This document shows positions 26,500-41,400 of a stretch of DNA of 64,000 nucleotides, in pieces. Below the pieces are notes generated by a model. That model was not told the origin of the DNA and did not search any database. It was given only the letters and a program-made list of their open reading frames with translations. The DNA comes from Phorcus lineatus (lineage: Eukaryota > Mollusca > Gastropoda > Trochida > Trochidae). The stretch is taken from assembly GCA_921293015.1 (NCBI GenBank), contig OV121096.1, positions 14,263,000-14,326,999 on the forward strand, given 5' to 3'. Position numbers and translations under genes: made by a program. Each line of letters starts with the position of its first letter. The first letter of the stretch is position 1.

Positions 26500-29400
26500 G
26501 TAAGCCGACCGATTCCATAAGCACCGTCAGGCGTCTTTTATGAAAAAGATTATCCGCTGCATATCATCATACATGAATACCATGGTGTAAAATATTCAAA
26601 GAAGTGTATACATTGATCATCTTAATTCTTAACAATGTTATTCAGTAACGTGAGTATACATTCACCAAACAGTCAACAAATATTGATATTGTCTGATCTA
26701 TCCAAAATTCGTCTGATCTATTTGTATGTACAAAACGACACATGAATGAACAAATTCTTCTCTCACTCGTATTCAACATCTACCGTTACATAAACAGGAG
26801 GTCGTTTCTGACTCCTTTTCGCCGTTAGTCACACAATGAGGTTTCATTTGGTGTGTGATTAAGTTGTGTGTGACACGACCTTTTGAAGTGGCCTGGTCAT
26901 TGATATCGGCAGTACTTAATTATATCCATTTTCTTTACCACGTATTTTCAAGGTAACCGCAGTGTATATCTAGTGGGTACACATCGTGATAGCCTTCGAG
27001 GTACATAGCAGTTACGTTTGTCTCCGATGTTATCGGTATGTAAAACACCGTGCTGTCGATATCGCACACAACACGTCTGTAGTAGCCCAGGGCTTCTTAT
27101 TGCCTTGAGATGGTAATGTCCAGGTCACCGCCTGTTTTACATTGACTTTGTTATTGTAAAATTTTCATTCTTTTGCCTTATCCTTTAATATAAATCGGTG
27201 TCTAATATTCGGAGTAAGGTTCATCCTTTATTTCAAGTGTAAAATGTTAAGATTTCCTTGTGATGATCAGAAACAATGTAATTAGAGAATGTCGTTGATT
27301 GTCTGGGAGGTGATTTGACGACAAGCCGAGTCATGTGTGCAGTCATGACTGTCCCTGCTGTGAGCCAGCTTATGTCCTCCGACTTACCATCGTCAACTAA
27401 TCCCGGCTCATTGTTCTTGTACGGTTAATGGCTGCCATGCTGCTAAATGTTCTTTGTCTCAGGCCAAACAGCAGTTTTCGTCACCCACATTCAACCCACA
27501 AGCCGACAGATCTAGGCAACTTGTTAATGAGGCATCCAAAAATCGGTCCCGACAAAAAGCCCCATAGTCACTTTAAGATGTTATATATTTAGCTTTGATG
27601 TCTTTCATGTGACGCGTGGAAGGTATTTTACATACGTTTGCGTCTTTGTTTGACGGAAAACCTTCACCTTTTATGTGTTACTGAGGCGATCTCAGGTGCC
27701 ATTTACAATTTCAACTACGCACCGGGTTTGCCTTACTAATATAATCTTTTATCTACCATTTGAAATACACTTCATTAGACTGAATGCATTTCAACGGACA
27801 TTTAGAGCTTAAACTCACAACAACAGAGGAGTATGACCCCTCACTAAAGCATGAAAGGCGAAGACGGTTGTAGGTCGAAGTAAACAAATGTTTGTGGAGT
27901 TCGTGCGAGGTTATTACCTGTGGAGTGTGTGAAAGAGTGGTCGGGATGGAAAAGTGTCTATCTGCTATAAGTTTTATTGAGATATGAGATACAGATTCAC
28001 ATATACATATGTGATTGGTTTTCTACGAAACGCATTTATCCAGTTTTCCCTTTGTTGATATCGTCTTTGATGCAGTTGACATATCGAAAAGTTGTGAAGA
28101 CGATTCTTACTTTTACGATTTTTAACAGAATATATCAACACGCAAAGTCATTCTGTATACATTGTATGATTGTGCTGCACAGGCAGATAGGAAAAGGCTC
28201 GACCTTACAAGTGGGGAGGGTGTATCTAATGGGGTCGTGCTGAGGTGGGCTCGGGTGTAACACTTGCTCAGCCCGACATGTTGGACATAACGTATCCACT
28301 GCTCGGTTGGATTGCTTTGTTTACTGTTCGCCCTGACGTGTAGGGTGGGTGTCTCATTGTTAAGTCAGACATTTGGGGGTGGATGCATGAACTGATCGGT
28401 TTGGCCAGACAGAGAGGATGTAGGAACTGTTATATATATATATATGTTCAAAAAGTTTTCACCTTTCAGGTTTTATATAAGGTCAAGATGATATATATGA
28501 TAACAATATGCATGTCAGTATCAACAGGTATGAAGCTATTAAAGCGGTCGAAAGGTCATCTACATGTACTGGTCATGACCTGACCTAAGAGGTCATAGCT
28601 GAACCGTTTCTGATTATTCAAATCTAAATAGACATAAACATGTACAATGACATACAATAACTATACGCTTTACGTCAATACGAATTTGAAATGCTGTAAA
28701 AGATCTGTTATGTGTCTAAAAAAACAAAAGTATTGAATATCATCCCCAAAACACTTTAAACATCTTTCATCTTTCACCTTTTGTTATTTTTAATGTCATG
28801 ATAAGTTCATACATTTCTGTATGCATGTGCGGTTGGCTCTTTGACATATCAACTTCTTTTATCTTTAATAGAATAAAACCACCAGCCCATGTTGTGTGAC
28901 CATTCTTCCTGCATTGTTATTTTTTTCTTTCAGATCGATTTGTCTGGAACCGGTTTGTCCTGGATCTACTATGTGCGTCCTGACGCAGCATCTGTGAGTA
29001 GCAACATACGTCTGATCAACAACTGCATCACGCCCCTGATCTCTATCACACACTCGTTCTACTGCCATGCGGCTTACTGTCTCTCACTCTACTGTAAAAC
29101 CCCTTACTGTCAAACCCCTTACTGTCACAACCCCTTACTGTCAAACCCCTTATTGTCACATCCTAATGTCTCACACCGAACAGTGCCATACATCCTACTG
29201 TCGCACACCCTACTGGGTCACAGTCACTACTGCCAGACACCCTACTGTGTCGTACACCCAATTGTCATAACGGTTAATTATTAATCTACCGTAAACCCAC
29301 TTGTCTTTCATACAACCCACTGTGTCATATACCCTACTGTGTCACACAACCCACTGTGTCATATACCTCACTGTGTCATATACCTTACTGTGTCACACAA

Positions 29401-32400
29401 CCCACTTGTCTTTCATACAACCCACTGTGTCATATACCTTACTGTGTCACACAACCACTGTGTCATAAACCCACTTGTCATACAACCCACTGTGTCATAT
29501 ACCTTACTGTGTCACACAACCCGTTGTGTCATATACCTTACTGTGTCACACAACCCACTGTGTCATATACCTTACTGTGTCACACAACCCACTGTGTCAT
29601 ATACCTTACTGTGTCACACAACCCTAATGTGTCATATACCTTACTGTGTCACACAACCCACTGTGTCATATACCTTACTGTGTCATATACCTTGCTGTGT
29701 CACACAACCCACTGTGTAATATACCTTACTGTGTCACACAACCCTTCTGCCTCACATCCCTTGTGTGTCAACCACCCTTCTTTCACACACCTTACATTCA
29801 CACACAATATTGTATTACACACCTGGCTGTCGCACACCCTAAAGACTTACACCCCTACTATGTGTCACATGTCTGCACTGTCTCGCACCCCTATTATGTG
29901 TCACATGTCTTCACTGTCTTGCATCCCTACTGTGTGTCACATGTCTTCACTTTCTCATATCCCTACTTTGTTACGTACCGATACTGTCTCACACCAATAC
30001 CGTCTGTCTCATTAACTTACAACAGTCTCAAACCCACACTGTGTGTCACATATCTCTTTTGTCTCACACCCACACTGTGTGTCACATATCTCTTCTGTCT
30101 CACACCCACACTGTGTGTCACATATCACTTCTGTGTGTCACGCCCCTTTTCAGTTACACACCCTGTATGGGTGTCACGTTCCCTACTTTTCACCTTGCCT
30201 ACTTTACATACCCCTACTTTGTGTTAAGCTCTATCTTGTTATCCAAACATTCCAATTGTGGAATAATAATTCATTTAATTGGAAAAGATACACGTCAATT
30301 TACAGGTGCATGAATGGAAAAAGATATATGCCAGAGAGACATGCTCACGATTTTGATGATTCAACTGACTAATAAAAACGAGGCCTGTATTTGGATTGTT
30401 TAGTTTTCGATCGTGTACAATTATTAAAATACGACATTCATTCAATGAAATGATGTAGAACGTCCATACCGGAGTATTCTACAAACATGATCAGATATGG
30501 TGTGGGAGAGAATGTCGTTTTACACACACCAGCCTCAATATTGTTGACAAAAGCAATGTGTTGATATTGCAGTACATCGTGGACTACAAGAAGTTCATGA
30601 GGACCGTGGCCGGGTACCTGCTGCGAGACTCGGGCGTGCAGCTCAACGAGACGGAGGCAGACCGCCGTATTAACGTCTTCGTGGATGATGTGTACAAAGT
30701 CGAGTTCGCCCTCGCTAATGTGCGTATGTTTTCAATCCTACCCTAGTAACTATCTACAAATCTTCAAAACTACTACCTTGGCGTCCTCATGTCTCATAAT
30801 AATGTGATTTGCGTGTTTCACTGCACGTCAAATTACCCGGGGAGAAGAGATTTACAAGAGTGTTTGAATTGCAGATCACGCAGTTTTCCGACCCGACTGA
30901 AGACCCACACGCTCATGAGAACCGCATCAGTCTAAAACAGCTTAACACCATGACGCACGACCTGGTAAGTTGTGCTTATACCATAACTAATTCAGCGTTT
31001 TACATCAATCAAACAACTATCATTCGCCATATTCGTTTTGAAACAACCCAATTAACTTAAAGTCATTTATAGTTGTTTGTACATATTTATCAACGCCACT
31101 AAAGGTATATTACCAAAAGGGCGCTAAATTCATACACACGCACACACACACACGCACACCCCCACGCGCACGCACGCACACCCACACACACACACGCACA
31201 CCCACCCACACACAAACACACAAACACACGAACAAATTTTATATGTTGACATAAGGGTAAGGTAGCATGAGGTCAGCCCATATCCAGTCCTTGTGTGTAA
31301 TACTTGTTTGGAATGTGCTGGTCATTGTGGCTCTGCGGCGCTCTTCCAAATGGCAAGAATGTTGAGGCATGTAGCCAGGCTTTTCTTTCATTGAGTACCA
31401 AGTTGCATGTCAAAAAATGAGAACTCGGTGACCGTTTTTAAAGCTTGGTCTTACTCTGTGCGCCTGGGTCGTGTACCCCTATCCACTATTTAAAGCGATG
31501 ATATACCAATTCATCGAACATATTTACCTGTTTGATTTATGTAAATTAAATTGTCAAATTCTATTATTATTGTCCGACTGTCACTGTGCCTACTACAGAT
31601 CGACTGGGTGAGTTTCTTCACGTACATGTTCGACTCGGACCTGGTGAATGCCGACACCAAGATGATTGTTCTCGAGGTCGACTACCTCGCCAAAATGGGA
31701 CTCTTCGTCAAAAACCTTGGGGAAAACAAAAACAGGTGAGTTAACGGGAGGATATGCAGTAAATGTGCATGAAAAGCATTTATAACCTAAACCATCAAAT
31801 TGATCGCGAACAATTAACGTCGATATCATATTGTTTTCGTTTAGATGCACTTTTTCTCTTCCTTCAAATTCTAAAGTGCAGGAAAGGTGCTGTGGTTTAA
31901 GTCCTTAAATTATACCTTAACGCGATGACATTACGACCATTTGCTCCTGATGATACAGACCCGTAAGAGTATGCTATGTGTGATGTACAGGATCCTGAAC
32001 AACTACATGACGTGGCGCCTGGCGCACAAGTACGTGCAGGATCTGTCCTGGGACTACATCCACGCCAACAGGCAGTTCTACGTGGACATGACAGGCGAGG
32101 CCGAATTCCTTGGCACATGGCGCTACTGTATGGGACTCATGGACCGGGACATGGGCGAGGCGCTCAGCTCGCTTTTCGTCAAAGATCACTTCTCAGATGC
32201 CAACAAAAAGAAGGTGTAGAACCACAGCAGTTTTTTTAATAAAGCCAGCTGATATTATCTGTATTAGTTATCGTCACATCTTTTTAAAATATTTTTATGC
32301 AATTACAGAGGTTAAGCACCAAAACGCCTTCTGAAACAAAGTCGACAATAGACGCATAGATAGTATTAAATTCTGGAGCAACTTTAACTTCACTAACGAC

Positions 32401-35400
32401 AGTTAATTCTTAAATACAGTTAACAAATTACTACAAATGCAAGTGTCAAGCAAATGTCCAAATAGTTGACAAAGATTAACCTAGTATTCATCTGCTTGTT
32501 CCTTGTGAATTTCTTACCGAACAATAGGAAAACACATTCACTTCTTTTCCCCATGTTTATATCAATAGAATTTTTAATTGAGCCTTCTATTGCATGGAAA
32601 AAACTCCAGCACCTTTCGACCTCATCAATTTTAAACAGTTTGTATACGAATGTACAACCAATATATCCGTTGAAGTCCCTGTTGATGTCACTTCCCTTTT
32701 TAATCTTTAATAGGCATTAAGAGTGGCATGAATAAGAAAGGCTCCGATTCTTCGATAACAGCACTTTATATTGAAAATGCTTAACGTTTCAGAGTAAGCC
32801 TAATGTCATCTTATCACATTTCGCCTGATGTTGTCATCTTGATAACTTTTCAAATCGCTTTTTGTTTTACAGTCAGAGGAAATCGTCGACGAATTGAAGC
32901 TAGCCTTGGAGGATTCAATCATTAATAACAAATGGATGGACGATGTCACTAAAAACCTTGCTGAACAAAAGGTTTGCTTAGATTTGATTTCTACGGTTAG
33001 ATAAATGGGTGAACCTAAAAAAAAATCTATGCAACACTATCTTTCTGAAAACACTTTTAAACGTATTCTTCTAGTTGAGTGAAATTGATATCTATTACCA
33101 ATCTGGTGAAACATAATTAGTGACATATTTTCATATTTGCACTTATGCATTCATCATTTAGTCTAGCAACGATTGTTCAGTGCGAGTTCCCGTATTTCGT
33201 CGTTTGTGACGTCATAAAACAATATTTCTAGACGTCACATCGCAAAGGAAATCAGGCCAATTTTTTTAATGAGATTCCAATAGAATGGAGGTGTACAATA
33301 TTACTTTAACGAAACTCGTGCAAATTTTTGTATAAGCCTCATGCTCGCTCATGTATACAAATCACGTTAGTATAATTCATGCGACACACTTTCTTCGGTT
33401 ATGGTTGTTATTGATGTATGTAAATGATTTCAGATCAAGAAATCGCTTTACAAGATGGGATACCCAGACTTCATGATGAGTGATGACAAACTGGACGCTG
33501 TCTACAAAGAGGTCTGTCTGGTCATTATCTCAGCCTCCTTCCTAACCCCTCGACCCCTTTCCGTAGACTCGCAAAAATTTTTCCTAGCACCCCCTACTCC
33601 CTAAAGCCCTCCTTTCTACTTCTCTCATTTCTACTCCTCTCAAGCCCTCTTCTGCATAGCCCCTCAAACACTTCCCAAGCCCTTAAAATCCCCCATAGCC
33701 CTCAACCTTACTCCTCCATGTCCTCAACCTATACACCAGCAATCAACCTCCTTCCTTGCCCCGAACCTCCTTTATTGCCCCCCAAATTCCTTCCTTGCGC
33801 TAAGCCTACTCCATAGCCTTCAACAACATCTCTTACCCTCAACCTCTTCCCAAGCCCTCTATCTCCTCCCTAGCGCTAAACCTTTTCCCTTTACCTCAAC
33901 CTCCTCCCTTTACCTCAACTTCTTCCCAAGCCATCAACTTCTTTTCAAGCCCTCAACTTCTTCCCAAACCCTCAATCACCTTCCTAGCCCTCAACCTCCT
34001 TCTTAGTCCTCAACCTTTTCCCTGGGACATAACCGCCTCCCTAGCCCTCAACCTCCTAACCCTGAATCTTTCCCCAGCCCTCAACCCTTTGTCTTAGCTT
34101 TTAAACTCCTCCCTAACCCTAAATCTATCCCCTAGCCCTCAACCGCTTCCCTAGCCCATAACCTCCTTCCTTGACCCAAAACTTCTTCCATAGACCCAAA
34201 ACCTCTTCCCTAGCACTCCACATCTTCCCTAGCACTCCACAAATTTGCCTAGCACTCCATCTCTTCCCTAGTACACCATCTCTTCCCTAGCACTCCATCT
34301 CTTCCCACTACTCCACATCTTCTCTAGTACTTCATCTCTTCCCTAGCACTCCACATCTTCCCTAGACCCTAAGCCTCTTCCCTACCACTTCATCTCTTCC
34401 CTAGCACTCCGTCTCTTCCCTAGAACTCCACATCGTCCCTAGACCCTAAGCCTGTTACCAACTGCTTCATCTCTTCCCTAGCACTCCATCTCTTCCCTAG
34501 TACTTCATCTCATCCCTAGCACTCCACATCTTCCCTAGCACTCCACATCTTCCCTAGACCCTAAGCCTCTTCCCTACTGCTTCATCTCTTCCCTAGCACT
34601 CCATCTCTTCCCTAGCGCTCCATCTCTACCCTAGCACTCCACCTCTATCCTAGCACTCCACCTCTATCCTAGCACTCCACCTCTATCCTAGCACTCCATC
34701 TCTTCCCACTACTCCACATCTTCCCTACCACACCATCTCTACCCTAGCGCTCCACCTCTATCCTAGCACTCCATCTCTTCCCACTACTCCGCATCTTCCC
34801 TACCACACCATCTCTTCCCTAGCACTACCTCTCTTCACTAGCACTCCACATTTTCCTTAGACCTTACGCCTCTTCCCTAACACTCCACCTCTATCCTAGC
34901 ACTCCATCTCTGTCCACTACTCCACATCTTAGTAGTACTCCACTTCTTCCCTAGACCCTAAGCCTCTTCCCTACCACTCCAAATCTTCCCTACCACTCCA
35001 AATCTTCCCTACCACTCCATCTCTTCCCTAGACCTTAAGCCTCTTCCCTAACACTCCATCTCTTCCCTAGCACTCCATCTCTTCCCTAACACTCCATCTC
35101 TTCCCTAACACTCCATCTCTTCCCTAACACTCCATCTCTTCCCTAGCACTCCACATTTTCCCTAAACCTTAAGCCTCTTCCCTAACACTCCATCTCTTCC
35201 CTAGCACTCCACCTCTATCCTAGCACTCCATCTCTTCCCACTACTCCACATCTTCCCTACCACACCATCTCTACCCTAGCACTCCACCTCTTCCCTAGCA
35301 CTCCATCTCTTCCCTAGCACTCCACCTCTATCCTAGCACTCCATCTCTTTCCACTACTCCACATCTTAGTAGTACTCCACTTCTTCCCTAGACCCTAAGC

Positions 35401-38400
35401 CTCTTCCCTACCACTCCAAATCTTCCCTACCACTCCATCTTTTCCCTAGACCTTAAGCCTCTTCCCTAACACCCAATCTTTTCCCTAGCACTCCACATTT
35501 TCCCTAGCCCTCAACTCCCCTCTTCTATGACCCATCAAAATCTCCCCCATCCTTTAACCCTTCTTCTTTTTTATTTCGACCTTCTCCCTCGCGCCAAATT
35601 CATTTATATAAATATATAAACCTTCTTAAACTCATTTTCATCGTTTGTGCAAAAACGCATCGTTTGTGCTCACATTTCCAACTATCCTTTGCAGCTTTCA
35701 ATAAACAGAAACGATTATTTCAGTAATCGTTTGAACATGAATAAGTTTTACAAGTCTGACTGGAACCGGCGCCTGCGGAAAGGGACTGACGTTGAGGAGT
35801 GGACCTACAATACCTACTCTGTGATTGCCGAGTACTACAATCCATGGCGGGAGCTTATCGTACCTGCCGGTCTCCTCCAGTGGCCGCTTTATGACCACAA
35901 ATTGCCCCACTACATGAACTTTGGCGCTCTAGGCACCATCCTCGGCCACAACCTGGTTCACGCCATCGATCGGATAGGTCAGTTTGGACGCTACTTCACC
36001 TTGTCATTAAATGCCTTTAACCACAAGCTTGGGAGACATCAACATCGCTTAATATATAACAAGTCTTTTAGCTGGCACTGTAAGCTCCGTTTATAAATAT
36101 ATTCTAAACGTATTCATGGGGTAATATAGGTATTTTTCACTTGTTTGTAAATTCCCTTTCTATCATTTGACCCTCATGATTAGAGCTACTTTACTTTTAA
36201 ATACACTAGACTAAGCGGAGTCATACCGTTTCATGGTAAGACGGAATTGCCCAGATCGGGGTCAACAGGTCGCAACTTCTGTCTGATTGGTCACTATTGA
36301 AGTGTGTGTATGTTTACCGCTATTGACGTTTGTATGTTTACCACTATTGAAGTCTATGTAGGAGTACTATTGACGTGTTTTTATGTTTAATACTATTGTC
36401 GTGTGTTTATAATTACCACTATTGAAGTGTGTTAATGTTTACTACTATTGACGTGTGTTCATGTTTACCACATAAGTTTGTGCACACTATGTGTTTATGT
36501 TTACTACTATTGAAGTGTGTATATACTATTGAAGTGTGTATGTTTACCAATATTAAAGTGTGTATGTTTACCAATATTAAAGTGTGTTTGTACTATTGAA
36601 TTTGTATGTTTACCACTATTGAAGTGTGTATGTTTACCACTATTGAAGTATGTTTACCACAATTGAAGTGTGTATGTTTACCACTATTGAAGTGTGTATG
36701 TTTGCCACAATTGAAGTGTGTGTGGACATTATTGAAATATATGTATATTGTACTGTGCAGGATCCCAATACAAGCTGGACGGCTCCCAGTTTGGCCAGTG
36801 GTGGACCAACCGTACTGTTAAGGAGTATGAAACCGTTCGGGACTGTATCATCAATACATACGTCAACAAAACAATGGGGCCGTTCAAATCGACATTTGGT
36901 CCACCAGATACAACAACGGTGAGTTGCTTGACTGACCCATTCAATTATGTGGTCGTATCTGCAAATACGTGTATCCCACTGTGATGCATCCAGTCCCTTA
37001 ATAAGCCTGTCCGACAGTGTGTCAATAGCCAAAGGTCTCGAAATTTTGATCAGAGTATATCTCCCAAACTATTACGAACTTTGCATAAAGTCATCAACAA
37101 TTAATTCAGGTGACTTTTTAGCACATCAGATTCTGAATGTGTTACTCTTGAACTGAACCACACACCTTAGAGGCATTTCCTTAAACCTTTTAAAATCTTT
37201 GAAAAGGCCAAAATTTTGCGCACTTTGATTAAAATCGATCAAGTTCCGAGGAATAAAAAGATATTGCCGTAATTGTGATTCGAAATCTCGTTCTGTCTTG
37301 GCTTTCCTCTTCACATGATCTGTCCGCAGCCACACGAGGTTACATCTTTAACGGTGCTAATGGCTAAAATAATGCCCAAGCGGCGCTAAACAATAACTTT
37401 GTCTAGCTAGATAACAGCTGTAGTCCTTGCCATACTAGACAGTGGTAAGGCAGTTTGTTGAAGCACATGACCTTACCTGAATGACAGGTAACTTCACAAG
37501 ACTGGTGGAAACATGACGCAGTAGTAAACTATGCAAAGATGATAGTTGACCTTGAGCACTATACTGCTTTGAATAGCAGATGTAGCTCAAACTGACACAC
37601 TGCCTCGCCCCATGCCCATCAAGCCGCTAGTCGCAGTACAGATGAACTCTGTAAAGTAGCTCAGATGACACATCCATTTGCAAGGCGATTCCTGAATGCT
37701 GTAGTTACATATCGGGTAGAATTGAAGTATCGGTTGGTTTATTACTTTTCAAACTTGCACAACAGCTCTGCTTCAGTTGAGTCATAAAATGTCTCAAGCG
37801 CAACATCTTCCAAACTGTCCCATAAATGTCACTCATCGCTCAACTAGGGATATACTAACAAGCGTTTCTTTGTTCACCTACCATGAATGTCATTCAGATT
37901 TATGAATACCATTAACGTTGTCGCATTTGAACATTAGGGTTTATGAATGTAGACTTTATTCTTTGCACATGCAGTAACTACCATCTACGCTGACATTGAA
38001 AACGGTTGTTCTTGTTATCATTTACAATGTGCTTGCTGATGCTCAAGGAACATTTCAGATTCCTGTAGACGCAAAGGGGTATGCACCTGAGGCTCTTGCG
38101 GAAACCAGCGGCGTCAGGTTGGCCTACAAAGTGAGCTGCTGATATATTTTCTATGTCCACTCTTTTATATTTATCAAATCTCAATATCCTGTCCACACTC
38201 GGGTACTATCTTGACTCATGATCCCTTCTGTTGTTATGTCCCCCGCAAAGCAATGCGGGAGACATCATGTTTTCAGTTCCGTCCGTGGTTCCGTAATTCT
38301 GTAATTCCGTAATGCTTTCGTTTCCGGACCGTTTAATATTTTTGTTACGAAACTTGGTATTAAGTTAGGTCTAGTGGTGGCGTGGTGCCTTTTGCTAATT

Positions 38401-41400
38401 GGTTATTCTGAATTTATTATTTTTTCTGGTTTTCAGGGAAACAATTTGAACTTAGTGCAAATTGGGGGTAGTGTCCGTTTCCGGGCCATATCTCAAAAAC
38501 CGTTCAATATTTTTTTAAAAACTTGCTATGTGGTTAGTTTAGTGATGGAGTTGTGCCTTTTGCTTTTTGGGCACTCAAGTTTTTTTAAAATATATTTTTC
38601 TGGTTTCTATGGAAACAATTTGAACTTTGTGCTTATGGTGGAAGGGTAATTTTCCAACCTATATCTAAAAAATCTAATGAGTATTATATTACTAAAACTG
38701 ATCCTCTCAGTGTTATAGACCTCTTTATGCCTTACTATCACTCTCTCCACTTTGATCCTCTCAATGTTATAGTCCTCTCCATGCCTTCCTATCACTCTCT
38801 CCACTTTGATCCTCTCAATGTTATAGTCCTCTCCATGCCTTACTATCACTCTCTCCACTTTGATCTCTCAATGTTATAGTCCTCTCCATGCCTTACAATC
38901 ACTCTCTCCACTTTGATCTCTCAATGTTATAGTCCTCTCCATGCCTTACTATCACTCTCTCCACTTTGATCTCTCAATGTTATAGTCCTCTCCATGCCTT
39001 AATATCATTCTCTCCACTTTGATCCTCTCAGTGTTATAGTCCTCTTTATGCCTTACTATCACTCTCTCCACTTTGATCTCTCAATGTTATAGTCCTTTCC
39101 ATACCTTACTATCATTCTCTCCACTTTGATCCTCTCAATGTTATAGTCCTCTTTATGCCTTCTTATCATTCTCTCCACTTTGATCCTCTCATTGTTTTAG
39201 TCCTACTATATCACTCTCTCCCTCTGGCCCTCTCATGGCTGGGCTGTAGTCCTCCCATTGCCGTAGTATCACTCTCCACACTCTGGTCCTCCCCATGCTT
39301 TAGTCCTCCCCCATCTCTTTCTCTTCTTCTGGCCCTCTCAATTCTTTAGTTCTCCCAATGCTCTAGTATCATTGTCTGCACTCTGGTCCTCTCAATGTTT
39401 TAGTCTTCCCCATGCTTGAGTATAACTGGTCCTCTCAATGCTTTAGTCTTCCCCATGCTTCGAGGGGATATAAAAAAGTTTCAATTATCACAAAGAATGC
39501 ACTGGTGAATACGGACCAAATGGTCACTGTAGCATAAGTGATCCTTGTCTAGATCCTGGGTCAACAATAGTCTTTTTCGCGACAGCCAGTTTTACGTCTG
39601 TTGACCAAATAGCACAGTACCCCCTCTTATGGAGAAAATTGAGGCGCGCAGTGTAATTAAGTTTTTTCATTTGAAGGGCTATACTGCACGTCAAATTTAT
39701 GATGAGATGAAATCTGTTTATGACAATGACAGCCCAACCTATGACACTGTTGTGAGATGGAAAAGGAATTTCCAAACAGGCCACATTTCCCTCGCAGATG
39801 GACCAAGAAGTGGACGCCCCTCACTTACTGATGATATGGATGTCATCAAGAAGGTTGAGACGCTGGTTCAAAAAGATCGCCGCGTATCTCTACAAATGAT
39901 AATGCATGAAACAGGAGAGTTATGGAAGTGCATGGAACATACTCCATAACCAGTTGCATATATCCAAAGTGTCAGCACGCTGGGTTCCTCGCTTACTGAC
40001 TCCATTGCAAAAACAGAATCGAAGGGAGCTTCTGGAACAAGACGAAGAGGATTTCTTCAAACCTCTTATTACCATGGATGAATGCTGGGTCTATCAATAT
40101 GATCCCCTCTCCACGTCTACTCCCCTCTCCACGTCTACTCCCCTCGCCACGTCTACTCACCTCTCCACGTCTACTCCCCTCGCCACGTCTACTCACCTCT
40201 CCACGTCTACTCCCCTCGCCACGTCTACTCCCCTCTCCACGTCTACTCCCCTCTCCACGTCTACTCCCCTCGCCACGCCTACTCCCCTCTCCACGTCTAC
40301 TCACCTCTCCACGTCTACTCCCCTCTCCTCGTCTACTCCCCTCTCCACGTCTACTCCTCTCTCCACGTCTACTCACCTCTCCACGTCTACTCACCTCTCC
40401 ACGTCTACTCACCTCTCCACGTCTACTCCTCTTTCCACGTCTACTCACCTCTCCACGTCTACTCACCTCTCCACGTCTACTCACATCTCCACGTCTACTC
40501 ACCTCTCCACGTCTACTCACCTCTCCACGTCTACTCCTCTTTCCACGTCTACTCACCTCTCCACGTCTACTCACATCTCCACGTCTACTCACCTCTCCAC
40601 GTCTACTCACCTCTCCACGTCTACTCACCTCTCCACGTCTTTTTATTTGGTGCTCTCCATGCCCTTATCCTCTCTACGGTTAAAGAGCCACTCCGTGAGT
40701 TGTTGAAGTCATATATGCCAAACTTAATCAATGGTGTCTTTGATCGCGAAGTATCGACTGTTACCATAAGCGACATTATGAAGGTCGCAATTATGATCGA
40801 AAATTGGACAGTGGCGCGCGTCAAATAGTCAAACGTAATTTTGGAAACTTATCTAAAACAGCCAGGAGGGCAGTTAAGAGTCGATAGTATTTGTTAGGTT
40901 ATATAAGTAGTATCCATGTATACAGTTTTTAGATTTTCTAGAAAACCAGTATTTGTCATTACAATGTTTTGATTTTTTATCACCACATATGACATTTAGG
41001 TTCGAATCAAAGGCAAATAATACGTTATGAAAATCGCGGAGTGGCTCTTTAAGTCTCCAACCACTAGTCCCTCTGCCCATCTTATTTGAGTACACCATTG
41101 TGACCCATGTACACATGTGAAGACCCTTGTTTCAGGCTTTTAAGAGGTGGGAGTCCAAGAACAAGAAGGAACGGTCTGCTCCCGGCTTGACACACACCAA
41201 CGATCAAATGTTCTTCATCTCTTATGCTCAGGTAACTTACATTTGTACATCTAGAATGATATCACCACTTTTTTAAGCTCTGTACATCATAATGTGTTGT
41301 AAGAACGACCATTTCGCTGTTCACGCTTTGAACGACCACATACAAGGTTCTGAGAAAAAAATAAAATGTGAAAAGTTTTCCAAGGACGCCTGACGAACAA

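Noticed and set aside
29060-30313. Several long overlapping Cys/His-rich frames, resembling a zinc-finger repeat protein
   Set aside because: They are translations of the 17/34-bp minisatellite in all frames, lying between M13 exons 2 and 3.
34105-34125. Telomere-like CCCTAA motifs in intron 8
   Set aside because: Only two units in a variable CT-rich minisatellite; not a telomeric tract.
39993-40683. Open frames of about 200 codons on both strands (TPLSTS and SRRGEV repeats)
   Set aside because: Translations of the 18-bp minisatellite; only the mariner part at the start is a real protein remnant.
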